Assembly (NCBI RefSeq): GCF_020966635.1
Contig: NZ_JAJKFQ010000001.1
Span: 1-64,000, forward strand
Length of the DNA: 64,000 bases
From: Stieleria sp. JC731
GTDB lineage: Bacteria; Planctomycetota; Planctomycetia; Pirellulales; Pirellulaceae
Direction: 5' to 3'
The translations under genes and the position numbers were made by a program. This document shows positions 1 to 7,552 of this stretch, one piece after another (positions within the stretch are counted from its first letter, which is position 1; the number at the start of each line of letters is the position of its first letter). The notes beneath the pieces are model-generated. The model had not been told where the DNA came from, searched no databases, and worked only from the letters and a program-made list of their open reading frames with translations.

Positions 1-1332
1 GCTCAGTCCGTAAACGATGTCGTCTGCGTTGCCGAACGTCCCATCGGGACCTGCACCGCGAAGCTCGAAGTTGGCATCGACCAAAGTCGACTGATCGATG
101 TCCTCGCTGAAATTCACCGTGAACGTGCTGAGCACATCGGTCAATGTGCCGCCGTTGTTCGGGAGACTTGAAACGTGTTCTACGATGGGAGCGACACCGT
201 CGGTTACACCAACTTTCAGGTTGTATTGCGAACGGAAACCTCTACCTGCGAAAGTCCTATCTGTTGCTTCAATTACGGACTCGATGATTCCGAAACGGTT
301 TCCATTGTTGTCATTACGCCATTCGCCGTTCGAGGTGATGTAGGTATAGTCGCCACCGCTGGGCGTCCCACCATTCCATTTGGTGAAACTTAGCGGAGTG
401 CCGTCGCTCCAGACAAAGGTTCCCTCCGTTGTTTCGTCAGTGAGTCCAATCCACACTCCAATCCCAAAAGTTTCATACAGCAATTCGTTTTGCTGCGCCG
501 ATGTGATCGAAGCCAAATCTTGTCCGGTAGCAATCGCACTGTTCCGGAGTTCACTCCAAGATGCGGTAGCGTCACTCAACACGAACCGGCTCCCGTCGAT
601 CGCCGCAACCTTCGTAGATACGCGAGCATAAAATTCGCCGGTTGTCGGGACTTCGCCGCTGAAAACACCATCTGAAGAGTCGGAGTCGAAGACCACTTGT
701 CCATCTGAACTGACAACATCAACGAACGGCTGAAGCGTCGAGGCAATTGGCGAAAAAGAATTCGCATCCAGGGAAACTAGTTCGCCAGCATTCAAAAAAC
801 CGAGTTGGAACAAGTCCGTGTCAAACGCCGAAAGTGTCCCAGCCACTTCAGCAGTTTGTGTTGTGCCAGCTGTTGAGAAGCGTATTGGGTCGGCACCACC
901 AATCGAGTCGTTTGCGTTGTTCTCATCCGACTCCAAATCAATATCACTGACGACATCAATTCGCAAATCAAAATTTCCTGTTCCGGATTCAGCTGATACC
1001 TCGACGAGATATTGTCCGGATGATTGAACGACGTAGTGGCTTATCAGCGCGTCCTGGCCTGGGCCGCTGTCCTGATCGCTACGAAGTTGACCACCAGCCG
1101 AGTTGAGAAACCGCAATTGGGGATCAAACTCATCGCTGGTCGCAGCAATAGCGATTCGCTGTCCAGCATCTAGATTGACAGCGATTTCCGCCGTCGGATT
1201 CAACTCGTTGACAACGCCGTTGTCGAACGCCGTCGTGACTGAGTCTGCCGCCAACAACTGACGCGGTTCAAGCAATTCCGTTCGTAGAACTGACCGACGC
1301 CGATTCCTGTCAAGATTTCTCTTCCGCCCCAT
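1..1332 (-). CDS. LEPRxLL surface protein with C-type lectin domain (partial)
   Basis: The minus frame is open from an ATG at 1332 to base 1, so at least 444 codons are present and the C-terminus lies outside the window. Residues about 20-28 read LLEPRQLLA, the LEPRxLL signature that opens many planctomycete surface proteins. Residues about 40-120 resemble a bacterial pre-peptidase C-terminal (PPC-like) beta domain. Residues about 255-360 form a C-type-lectin-like domain: FYARVSTKVAAIDGSRFVL leads in, followed by VWIGLTDETTEGTFVW and KWNGGTP, then a WRNDN calcium-site-like stretch. The visible end (FTVNFSEDIDQSTL) looks like a SbsA-type Ig-like domain. By family it is an exported, probably carbohydrate-binding surface protein. 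A GTG one codon upstream (1335) is an alternative start. Its architecture echoes the giant protein at 36732-50714, which also has a LEPRxLL-type start and lectin domains. Confidence 0.85.
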   Translation of the reverse strand, partial: MGRKRNLDRNRRRSVLRTELLEPRQLLAADSVTTAFDNGVVNELNPTAEIAVNLDAGQRIAIAATSDEFDPQLRFLNSAGGQLRSDQDSGPGQDALISHYVVQSSGQYLVEVSAESGTGNFDLRIDVVSDIDLESDENNANDSIGGADPIRFSTAGTTQTAEVAGTLSAFDTDLFQLGFLNAGELVSLDANSFSPIASTLQPFVDVVSSDGQVVFDSDSSDGVFSGEVPTTGEFYARVSTKVAAIDGSRFVLSDATASWSELRNSAIATGQDLASITSAQQNELLYETFGIGVWIGLTDETTEGTFVWSDGTPLSFTKWNGGTPSGGDYTYITSNGEWRNDNNGNRFGIIESVIEATDRTFAGRGFRSQYNLKVGVTDGVAPIVEHVSSLPNNGGTLTDVLSTFTVNFSEDIDQSTLVDANFELRGAGPDGTFGNADDIVYGLS

Positions 1333-1920
1333 CACGTGACCCAATCCGCTAAAGTCTATTTTCCGGGTAAGTTCGAGTGCAGATTGTAATCCCTCTCAAG
1401 GCGGGGTACAGCAGGGGGCAGAGAGAGTGTGCATTGAAGCGCAGTTCCGATTCCTTGCGAAGTGGTCTCGAAAGAGCCTAAGGTTCTCTCCAGCCACCAT
1501 ATGGCATTGTTAAGGCGAAAACGTATATTTGGCGCACATCGGTGTCAGAGAAATAACCAGCGAAAAGCAAGTCGCGAATTTCCTAGACCTTGGAGCACGA
1601 AATCCAGGCCACCTCAAACGGACTCTCAGAATCAAACCGATGTAAGCTGGTTGAAAGTGACGCGAATCTCATCGCAGAATCGGCTTGTCTTGAGAAACTC
1701 ATAAAAGATCGGGCACTCTCCGCAAATCATTGCGGTGGGGAGACCCAGCTTGGATTGACCGTCTCAGCGTCCCATCGGCACCCGTTGGCAAAGCAGCAAA
1801 GTCACTGCTGTCGGTTGACTTACCCCTTCTGATCATCAGAACTTTTCTGTGGACGCCGCTTGGCAAACGCTCAACGTCAACGCATTGGATCACGCGGTCC
1901 GCATCGGATTCGCGATAGCT
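1333..1920. other. Intergenic region without a supported gene
   Basis: This stretch separates the start of the lectin protein from the terminator of the first recombinase. Several short open frames exist on both strands, but none has a ribosome-binding site, a recognisable domain or a plausible composition. It must hold the promoter of the minus-strand lectin gene and probably the left edge of the recombinase island; I could not identify either precisely. No copy of the tRNA-Asn sequence at 9152-9224 is visible here. Confidence 0.5.
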
Positions 1921-1960
1921 AAAAAAAACGCATGCCAGGCCATTCCGGCCCGGCATGCGT
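1921..1960 (-). terminator. Intrinsic terminator of serine recombinase A
   Basis: Read on the minus strand this is a 9-bp perfect stem (ACGCATGCC pairing with GGCATGCGT, at 1952-1960 and 1928-1936), extended internally by further GC pairs, then a run of eight T (1921-1928). It begins 27 bases beyond the stop codon at 1987. Strong stem plus T tract is the standard Rho-independent form, and the strand and position fit only the recombinase gene. Confidence 0.9.
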
Positions 1961-1986
1961 GGAGCTACTTCCACCGATTCGGAGTG

Positions 1987-4254
1987 TCAGACCCGTTGCT
2001 TGTAACGTGTGGCACGACCGTCTGGCCGTGGTACACCGCGATCCTCGTACAGGCGATCGAGCGCCTTGGTGACGGTACTGCGACCGATCCCAACAACACT
2101 GCCAATTTCCTTGTTCGACATTCCGGAATCGTGAAGCCGAGCAATTTCAGCCTCGACGTTGGGATTCCCCTTAACCTTGATCGTTGGCTGACGACGATGC
2201 TGGGGCACAACCGTGTCATCGCGCTGAGCATGGTCCAACGCGGCGAGGATCGTCGGGCGCGACACGCCAAATTCCCTTGCCAACGCGTTGGCTGACGGCT
2301 TCCGGCCGGTCGCAGACTGAACTTCCTGATACCGCCGACGGACAGCATCCCGGTTGTCTTTAGTCCAACATGACCGCTCGGGGATCTGGAATACATCGAT
2401 CCAAAACCAGTCGTTTGGAAGCATGGCGAAACGGTGCGGATCGGTGGCCATGTTGATTTGATCGCGCAGACGTTCGTTTGAAAACGATTCATCATGGATT
2501 CGCATCCATGCACGACGCCTTGGTTTGGTCTGGTATCCGTTATTCGGTTCATCGTCAGCGCTGCTCACGATTTCGCTCGTCTCCGAGAACCAGGCCACGG
2601 CATTCGGCACCGAGCCAATCTTGCAGGTGCGACTGACTACGCGACCCTCCTTGAAACAATCGATCCGGTCGATATGCATCGACAACTCCAGGTTGATCGA
2701 TGTCGCACATTGGTCATCGAGTACCTCCGCAAGCCGATTCAAACGATCCCGAATCTCACTGGGCCGAACCAGATTGTTGAATACGGACGATTCGCACGCT
2801 TGGCTTTCCAGGCTATTCTCGATCTCCATGATTCGATTCAGTGTCTGCGCGGCCTGTGTCTCGATCGTGCTCCTCAACTGTGATGGAAGATCCGGTTTTG
2901 CGAGCGTCACGGACCAACCGCCGACACGACTCTGGAGCTCAGACAACTCCGCTTCAAGTTGAGGAATTACTCCTTGACGTTGGGACTGATCGGCCAAACG
3001 CTGCTGCTCGACCAAATCCTGCACCTCCGCGACCAACGACTCAACTCCATCTTGATCCGGAAACAGTCGCTCGATAAGCTTGCCGATGATAACCTCGCGA
3101 AGCCACGTTTCTTTGACGCGACAATCGTTCTCGCAAATCCCATTGCGTTGATTTGGACATGCGTAGGAACAATAGACTTTTTCTTCACCAGACTTGGTGA
3201 TGTAAGGCGATGTGGAATTCGGTACCATCGACGCACCGCAGTGGCCACACCGAACCAAACCCGTGAGTGGGTACCGGTAATTGACGCCACGTGATTGGCC
3301 GTTGGAACCGCCGTCTTGGCGAGGACGTGCTCGAGCGATGATGCCGGCATCAACCTTCTCAAAAGTTTCGGCGTCGACGATCGGCTCACAGAACCCTTCC
3401 TTGCGGATCACGAACTCCTCATCGTTCTTCTCGATGACGCGACGTTCGTCGATCAATCCAGTTGAGTTCTCACTCCAGACAAGAGTTCCCCGATAGATAT
3501 CGTTTTTCAAACGGCATCCGACCGTATCCGCGTGAAACGGTTTGAAACGTTCGGGAATCTCATCTTGCTTATTCAGGAAGTTCGCAAGTCGTTGCTGGCC
3601 CCAAGAAGGGTGCTCGGCGGACGCCTGAAACATGGCAACTACGACGGGTGCGGTTTCCGGGTCGAGTACCAATTTGTGGTGTACGACATCTCGGTTGCGA
3701 CGTTTTTCAGTCGCGGCAACTTCGAGTTTGTATCCGAACGGAACGGGCGATCCAGGCCAGTAACCGTCCTCGATTGATTGAATCTTGCCCCGAACGACAT
3801 CATTTGCCTTAATGCGGCTGTCTTCGGACGCGCGGAGATTCTCGATCGCTTCAATACACCGTGCCCCCGGTGCGTCAGGGTCGGCGAAGTCCCTGTCCGC
3901 GGTCAACACGTACACACCATGACGAACACGAAGTTGGCGACGGTAATTATCCAAGTCTTCCATTCGGCCAAACCGTTCTACGGTATCGACCAAGATCACT
4001 TCGGTAGCGACTGCTCCCGTCTTAATGTCGCGAATCATCTGCTGAAAACCAGGTCGCTGGAGCGTCGTTTTACCGCTGACGGCATCGTCGCGGTACACCT
4101 TGGCAATCTTCCATGGAAGCCCCCTGGCTGCGATCCGTTGATTAATCGCGCGGAGCTGCTGCTCCGGGCTGGTCTTCGATTGGTTTTCGGAGCTCATCCG
4201 AAGGTAAACCACGACGTTGCGTGATTTGGAGTAGTCAAATTTCTTCCGTAACAT
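1987..4254 (-). CDS. Large serine recombinase A with C-terminal helix-turn-helix extension
   Basis: A 755-residue large serine recombinase. The resolvase catalytic domain occupies residues about 12-165: VVVYLRMSSENQ places the nucleophile at Ser21, and the later IKANDVVRGKIQ stretch begins the recombinase DNA-binding domain. A zinc ribbon starts near residue 335 (RCGHCG, then CSYAC and CENDC), followed by a coiled-coil region around 440-540. Unusually, the protein continues for some 200 residues and carries two helix-turn-helix-like stretches, about 640-680 (ANALAREFGVSRPTILAAL) and 700-735 (SNKEIGSVVGIGRSTVTKAL). The ATG at 4254 is chosen because GGAG lies about 10 bases upstream and the catalytic motif follows closely; a longer frame to 4413 would overlap the upstream gene heavily. 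The frame overlaps the upstream small gene by 20 bases, suggesting coupled translation. A strong terminator follows at 1921-1960. Expected role: integration and excision of a mobile element. Confidence 0.92.
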   Translation of the reverse strand: MLRKKFDYSKSRNVVVYLRMSSENQSKTSPEQQLRAINQRIAARGLPWKIAKVYRDDAVSGKTTLQRPGFQQMIRDIKTGAVATEVILVDTVERFGRMEDLDNYRRQLRVRHGVYVLTADRDFADPDAPGARCIEAIENLRASEDSRIKANDVVRGKIQSIEDGYWPGSPVPFGYKLEVAATEKRRNRDVVHHKLVLDPETAPVVVAMFQASAEHPSWGQQRLANFLNKQDEIPERFKPFHADTVGCRLKNDIYRGTLVWSENSTGLIDERRVIEKNDEEFVIRKEGFCEPIVDAETFEKVDAGIIARARPRQDGGSNGQSRGVNYRYPLTGLVRCGHCGASMVPNSTSPYITKSGEEKVYCSYACPNQRNGICENDCRVKETWLREVIIGKLIERLFPDQDGVESLVAEVQDLVEQQRLADQSQRQGVIPQLEAELSELQSRVGGWSVTLAKPDLPSQLRSTIETQAAQTLNRIMEIENSLESQACESSVFNNLVRPSEIRDRLNRLAEVLDDQCATSINLELSMHIDRIDCFKEGRVVSRTCKIGSVPNAVAWFSETSEIVSSADDEPNNGYQTKPRRRAWMRIHDESFSNERLRDQINMATDPHRFAMLPNDWFWIDVFQIPERSCWTKDNRDAVRRRYQEVQSATGRKPSANALAREFGVSRPTILAALDHAQRDDTVVPQHRRQPTIKVKGNPNVEAEIARLHDSGMSNKEIGSVVGIGRSTVTKALDRLYEDRGVPRPDGRATRYKQRV

Positions 4255-4513
4255 TTGATTGATTCTCCGTTCGCCTCTCTTGGCGACGAATGTCGCTCGC
4301 GATCGTGCGGGCGATGAAGCTGACCAATCTGCGTCGTCGGGCGGCGTGAACCAGATCCAACAGATGATGTAAACGACCATTCGGCCAATCGATTGGTAGT
4401 GGGATTTCGCCATCGGCGATCATCTCTGCAATTTCTGGAATACGTGCCAACGGCACAGCGTTGGCCTCATGATTGCTTTGGCTGCTCAATGGGCGTGCCT
4501 TTTGGAAATGCAC
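4235..4513 (-). CDS. Small protein coupled to serine recombinase A
   Basis: A 92-residue protein of unknown function that starts at GTG (4513) and ends 20 bases inside recombinase A, in a different frame. An in-frame stop immediately upstream makes the GTG the first possible start. The middle is well-behaved (IPEIAEMIADGEIPLPIDWP), and the C-terminal half is strongly basic and probably helical (HAARRRRLVSFIARTIASDI), which fits a nucleic-acid contact. No signal peptide or membrane segment. Overlap with the recombinase suggests one transcript, so it could be a recombination directionality factor or regulator; this is inference from size, charge and position, not from a recognised domain. Confidence 0.65.
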   Translation of the reverse strand: MHFQKARPLSSQSNHEANAVPLARIPEIAEMIADGEIPLPIDWPNGRLHHLLDLVHAARRRRLVSFIARTIASDIRRQERRTENQSNVTEEI

Positions 4514-4823
4514 GCAATGTCAGCCACCCCGGCAACACGCCAAGGTGCGACTAGGCATTTGCGCGCGGGTGAGAGAATGAATTCCGAAGGAAGTTCTTCG
4601 GGACTCGGAATGGTCGTCCGAGTCAGGCCAACCTTAAAGACGGCGACGTGATTCGATTCGGTCGCTCATGTAACAGTTGAGCGCCAGATTCCCTGCAGCG
4701 AAGCACTGACGCATCGCAGCCGATTCAAAGTCGGCTTCAAACGGCACTGGCGATGAAATCGCGGCCTATTGAACTCAAAGGTAACCAGGTTGTATTCCGA
4801 CAGCGATCCCCGAAGAGCCTTTG
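4514..4823. other. Intergenic region between two minus-strand operons of the island
   Basis: No gene is supported in these 310 bases. It holds the promoter side of the recombinase A operon, a perfect inverted repeat at 4600-4622, and the 9-base word gtaaccagg at 4781-4789 that recurs at 9135-9143 beside the tRNA gene. The stop codon of the 331-residue protein sits in a small hairpin (CTTTGTC, 3-base loop, GACAAAG) around 4819-4835. Confidence 0.5.
4600..4622. repeat. Perfect inverted repeat, 8-bp arms
   Basis: GACTCGGA at 4600-4607 and TCCGAGTC at 4615-4622 pair exactly around a 7-base loop. No T run follows on either strand, so it is not a standard terminator. It lies upstream of the recombinase A operon start, where an operator or recombinase-binding site would be plausible. 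Confidence 0.5.
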
Positions 4824-5819
4824 TCACCGACAAAGACGCTGCGAAACATAATGGTGCAGCGACACCAAGCCCGCGTGTAGGAAACGCTCAAGAGAAGCTT
4901 TGTCGCGTGGAAATTGAATCAGCTCAGCGACTTTGCGTCGTCCGGTCGGCGTCAACAACATCGCACCAAAAGCTGGATGAAGCCCCAACGCAAGTCCGTG
5001 GAGCAGGTGAGTCGGATGCGGCTTCGTCTCTAGTCTCTGCGTTAGATGCCACAGAGAATGAAACGCCTGAAATATGGATTTGTCGTCCTGTTCGTCCCTG
5101 AGTCGTGGGATGAGATCCACCCAGAGTGCCGAATAGCATTGGTGAAATGCTGCTCTGGACTCAAATGACAAAATGTCTAAGACATCTTTCTCCATTTTGT
5201 TTCCGCGGCGACGACCATATGATTGATTCAAGGCATTCCAATTCATCGTGAGCGCCGCAATTGCTGCGTCCACATTGTTCATCCACAGCGACACTGACTC
5301 GTCGAGCAACTCGGACACCAGTTCCCGATACCGAAGAAAAGTGCTCTCACTGTAGTCGGGAAATCCGATGGCGCCCCGATTTTGGCGGTCAAACTCATGC
5401 AGGCTCAGACGTTCACCATCGCTCTCTCGTAGCATCCGATCTAGATCGTCAACACTTTCCGTTGAATCGCGGCGTCTCGGCTGGAGGCAGGCATCTGAAA
5501 ACACACGGTTTGAACCATTGGAGCGGCTGATCGGTAGCAGCGAGGCCAATAAGTGAGCTTCCACAGATTCTCTGTGACCTGCGAAGCCCTGCCGAAAGAC
5601 CTGACAGCGAAAGTTTGCTAGTACAGCTAAGTGAGAGCTGGAGCATTTCCCTCGAGTGCCATAGAGCCCCTGCTTGGAAACCCAGTACTGTTCGATCGAG
5701 AAATTCCCGAGGCTGAGTTCACGGTGGCATAGCGACAGAGGTGGAATCCGACAGTCCGGAAGCGTCCATTGAGGCAGGTCAATGTTTCGGCGGTTGATGC
5801 GACCAAATAGTTGTGTCAT
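4824..5819 (-). CDS. Island protein of unknown function, 331 residues
   Basis: I do not recognise this protein. It is soluble in appearance, without signal peptide or membrane segments. The N-terminal third is rich in Cys, Ser and Arg, and the rest looks helical with conserved-looking aromatic stretches (LRYRELVSELLDESVSLWM, IFQAFHSLWHLTQRLE). The start ATG overlaps the stop of the upstream gene as ATGA (5816-5819), a sign of translational coupling, so the two belong to one minus-strand operon. It is transcribed away from the 450-residue HTH protein across a shared promoter region. Placement between two serine recombinases marks it as cargo or an accessory of a mobile element. Confidence 0.72.
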   Translation of the reverse strand: MTQLFGRINRRNIDLPQWTLPDCRIPPLSLCHRELSLGNFSIEQYWVSKQGLYGTRGKCSSSHLAVLANFRCQVFRQGFAGHRESVEAHLLASLLPISRSNGSNRVFSDACLQPRRRDSTESVDDLDRMLRESDGERLSLHEFDRQNRGAIGFPDYSESTFLRYRELVSELLDESVSLWMNNVDAAIAALTMNWNALNQSYGRRRGNKMEKDVLDILSFESRAAFHQCYSALWVDLIPRLRDEQDDKSIFQAFHSLWHLTQRLETKPHPTHLLHGLALGLHPAFGAMLLTPTGRRKVAELIQFPRDKASLERFLHAGLVSLHHYVSQRLCR

Positions 5820-6022
5820 TGATGCGCCGGGGTGCGATTGCTACCATCTGCGTGTGCGCGACGCCGTTCGACTGCACGAAACATCAGTTTTCCAAACTCG
5901 TGAAGACGCTGTTGTTCTGTGAGAACGGATGGGTCAGGACGTGAGTCCGTCCGCCAGACGGGCTGAAGCCCAGTCTCGTATACCGAGTTCTTTGTCTGCT
6001 TCTTTGCTTGAGGTTTTCCCAT
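5816..6022 (-). CDS. Small island protein upstream of the 331-residue gene
   Basis: A 68-residue basic protein beginning MGKPQAKKQTKN and ending in a charged helix (LHEFGKLMFRAVERRRAHAD). The ATG at 6022 is preferred to an upstream TTG at 6082 in the same frame; a GGATGGA stretch lies just upstream. The stop overlaps the next gene as ATGA. No known family recognised. Its coupling to the 331-residue protein suggests the two act together. Confidence 0.6.
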   Translation of the reverse strand: MGKPQAKKQTKNSVYETGLQPVWRTDSRPDPSVLTEQQRLHEFGKLMFRAVERRRAHADGSNRTPAHQ

Positions 6023-6198
6023 CGCGATCCATCCGTTGGCTCGGGTTGCCTGATGGACGGGGTAGACATGGCACGACGACAAAGCGTCGATTTTTGAATT
6101 TGAAAAATCATTCGATTTGATTGCTCCTCGATTGAGTGATGTGTTTGTAAATGATGCTGGTTTAGATCACTTGACGCGTTCAATCCCGATTCATCGAA
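6023..6198. promoter_or_regulatory. Divergent promoter region of the island core
   Basis: About 175 bases separate the minus-strand 68/331-residue operon from the plus-strand HTH protein/recombinase B operon, so both must start here. The stretch 6100-6180 is AT-rich relative to its surroundings and contains repeated short words of the type tgatt/gatga. I cannot assign -35/-10 boxes with confidence. A shared control region is expected to be bound by the 450-residue HTH protein. Confidence 0.45.
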
Positions 6199-7551
6199 AT
6201 GCCTGCAACATCTAGCGATCAAGATTCTCCGATGATCCCCGACGACGAGATTGCGGTCTTCTTGACCCGATTCCCTACCGGGGTGCGTGACTTTGTGCTG
6301 CACCAGAAAATCTCTGACCGGGAATATCGGATTCTTAATCCGCTCGAACTTCTCGGAACGCAGATGGCCGTCCGTGTGCTTCATGCACTTGCCCGATCAT
6401 CGCCGGAGCAGGGCCTGCACTTCTCGCTCTCCCGACTCCTCGTGCAGTGCCTGGAGTATCGCGGCAATCGTCGACATCTGATCGTCGAGCCTTGGGATCT
6501 GTCAGATCTTAGAGGCGATAACCTGTTTCAAGAAAATCGAACCCAATTCGCTCGGGACTGCTCCGAGGTGCAGGCAGAGCGGTTTCGACTTGTTTTGTCC
6601 GACCAAGCGTTGCCTAAACAGACTGAGGATGACCTTTACTGGGGCACTTTTTCAACGCTACCGCACGTCGAGGACACCTTCGACGATCCCGTGCTTGGCA
6701 AGTTCGCGTTGGAAATCCATACCCTCATCGTTGGTGATGAGGAAGTAGAATCGAACATCGATGTTTCTGAAATGCGATCGGCGGTACAGAGAGCTTGGGG
6801 GAACTATTTTGAAGATTTTGATATCGCCGTACCCCGTCGCCAGCGCCGAGATTTGTTCAAGCGACTGATGTCGGTCGCTGTGCGACAAGCTTCCACGCTT
6901 ACCGAGAGGATCGCGTTTGCGTTTGTCCTGCGAAACGCAGGAAGCGAGGCTCTGACGCGCGACCAAGAGTTCTTTTCTGAACGGGAGAGACGATTGTTCG
7001 ATCTTCGCTATGGTGCGAGCGAACCACTGGGAAAGATCAACATTGGATTTCTTTATGACTATGACGATCTTCACGCAGAACTTCTAAATGAGCTTGCCAG
7101 CTCACTCGTTCGCGAGAACTCGGATTCCGAATGGCTGCTGGCAGAAGATGTCCTTCGACGACATGTTCAGCTACTAGGCGAGCTCCGTGACTTGCGGCGT
7201 GAAGTTCGTGCAGATGAGCGACGGGGGACTCGCCAATCCAGGGCGACTCGAACGCCTTTACCGAGTATCGAACTGTCAATTGATCCGCAACCTGATGAGC
7301 GCACCGAAAGGCCTGATGCGAATCTCATCGGTGAAGAAACTCTCGAATGGATGCGGTGCATTCTCGATCGTTTGAAACCGCGGGATCGCAGACGTGCACA
7401 AGCATTGCTTGACGCAAATGGTGATCGCGCCGCGGCTGCGAATTCGTTGGGACTCTCGACAGAGACATTCAATCGGCAAATGAGACAAACTGTGCGGCCC
7501 AACCTGGAGTCTGCTATGCGATTAGTGAGGGAAGATGAGGACGAAAGTTGA
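6199..7551 (+). CDS. Island protein with sigma-region-4-like helix-turn-helix
   Basis: A 450-residue protein without a family I can name. The C-terminal 60 residues (about 385-440) read like a sigma-70 region 4 or similar helix-turn-helix: a LKPRDRRRAQALLDANGD helix followed by AAAANSLGLSTETFNRQM. The larger N-terminal part is acidic, mixed helical and has no signal peptide. It overlaps recombinase B closely: its TGA at 7549-7551 is followed at once by that gene's ATG at 7553, so they form one operon. A later Met at 6232 is an alternative start; no convincing Shine-Dalgarno sequence precedes either. Likely a DNA-binding regulator of the island, perhaps acting on the divergent promoter; the role is inferred. 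Confidence 0.75.
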   Translation: MPATSSDQDSPMIPDDEIAVFLTRFPTGVRDFVLHQKISDREYRILNPLELLGTQMAVRVLHALARSSPEQGLHFSLSRLLVQCLEYRGNRRHLIVEPWDLSDLRGDNLFQENRTQFARDCSEVQAERFRLVLSDQALPKQTEDDLYWGTFSTLPHVEDTFDDPVLGKFALEIHTLIVGDEEVESNIDVSEMRSAVQRAWGNYFEDFDIAVPRRQRRDLFKRLMSVAVRQASTLTERIAFAFVLRNAGSEALTRDQEFFSERERRLFDLRYGASEPLGKINIGFLYDYDDLHAELLNELASSLVRENSDSEWLLAEDVLRRHVQLLGELRDLRREVRADERRGTRQSRATRTPLPSIELSIDPQPDERTERPDANLIGEETLEWMRCILDRLKPRDRRRAQALLDANGDRAAAANSLGLSTETFNRQMRQTVRPNLESAMRLVREDEDES

Positions 7552-7552
7552 T

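Noticed and set aside
1333-1986. Left attachment site as a partial tRNA-Asn copy
   Set aside because: No stretch resembling the tRNA acceptor, anticodon or T arm is visible on either strand; serine integrases need not leave one.
2494-2962. Plus-strand frames inside recombinase A
   Set aside because: They are the complementary reading of the recombinase gene, which has intact catalytic, zinc and HTH motifs.
4255-4413. Longer N-terminus for recombinase A
   Set aside because: It would overlap most of the 92-residue gene, and the ATG at 4254 has a good ribosome-binding site and sits at the normal distance from the catalytic motif.
5884-6384. 166-codon minus frame across the divergent promoter region
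   Set aside because: It crosses the 68-residue gene and the start of the HTH protein in other frames and has no start signal or protein-like composition.
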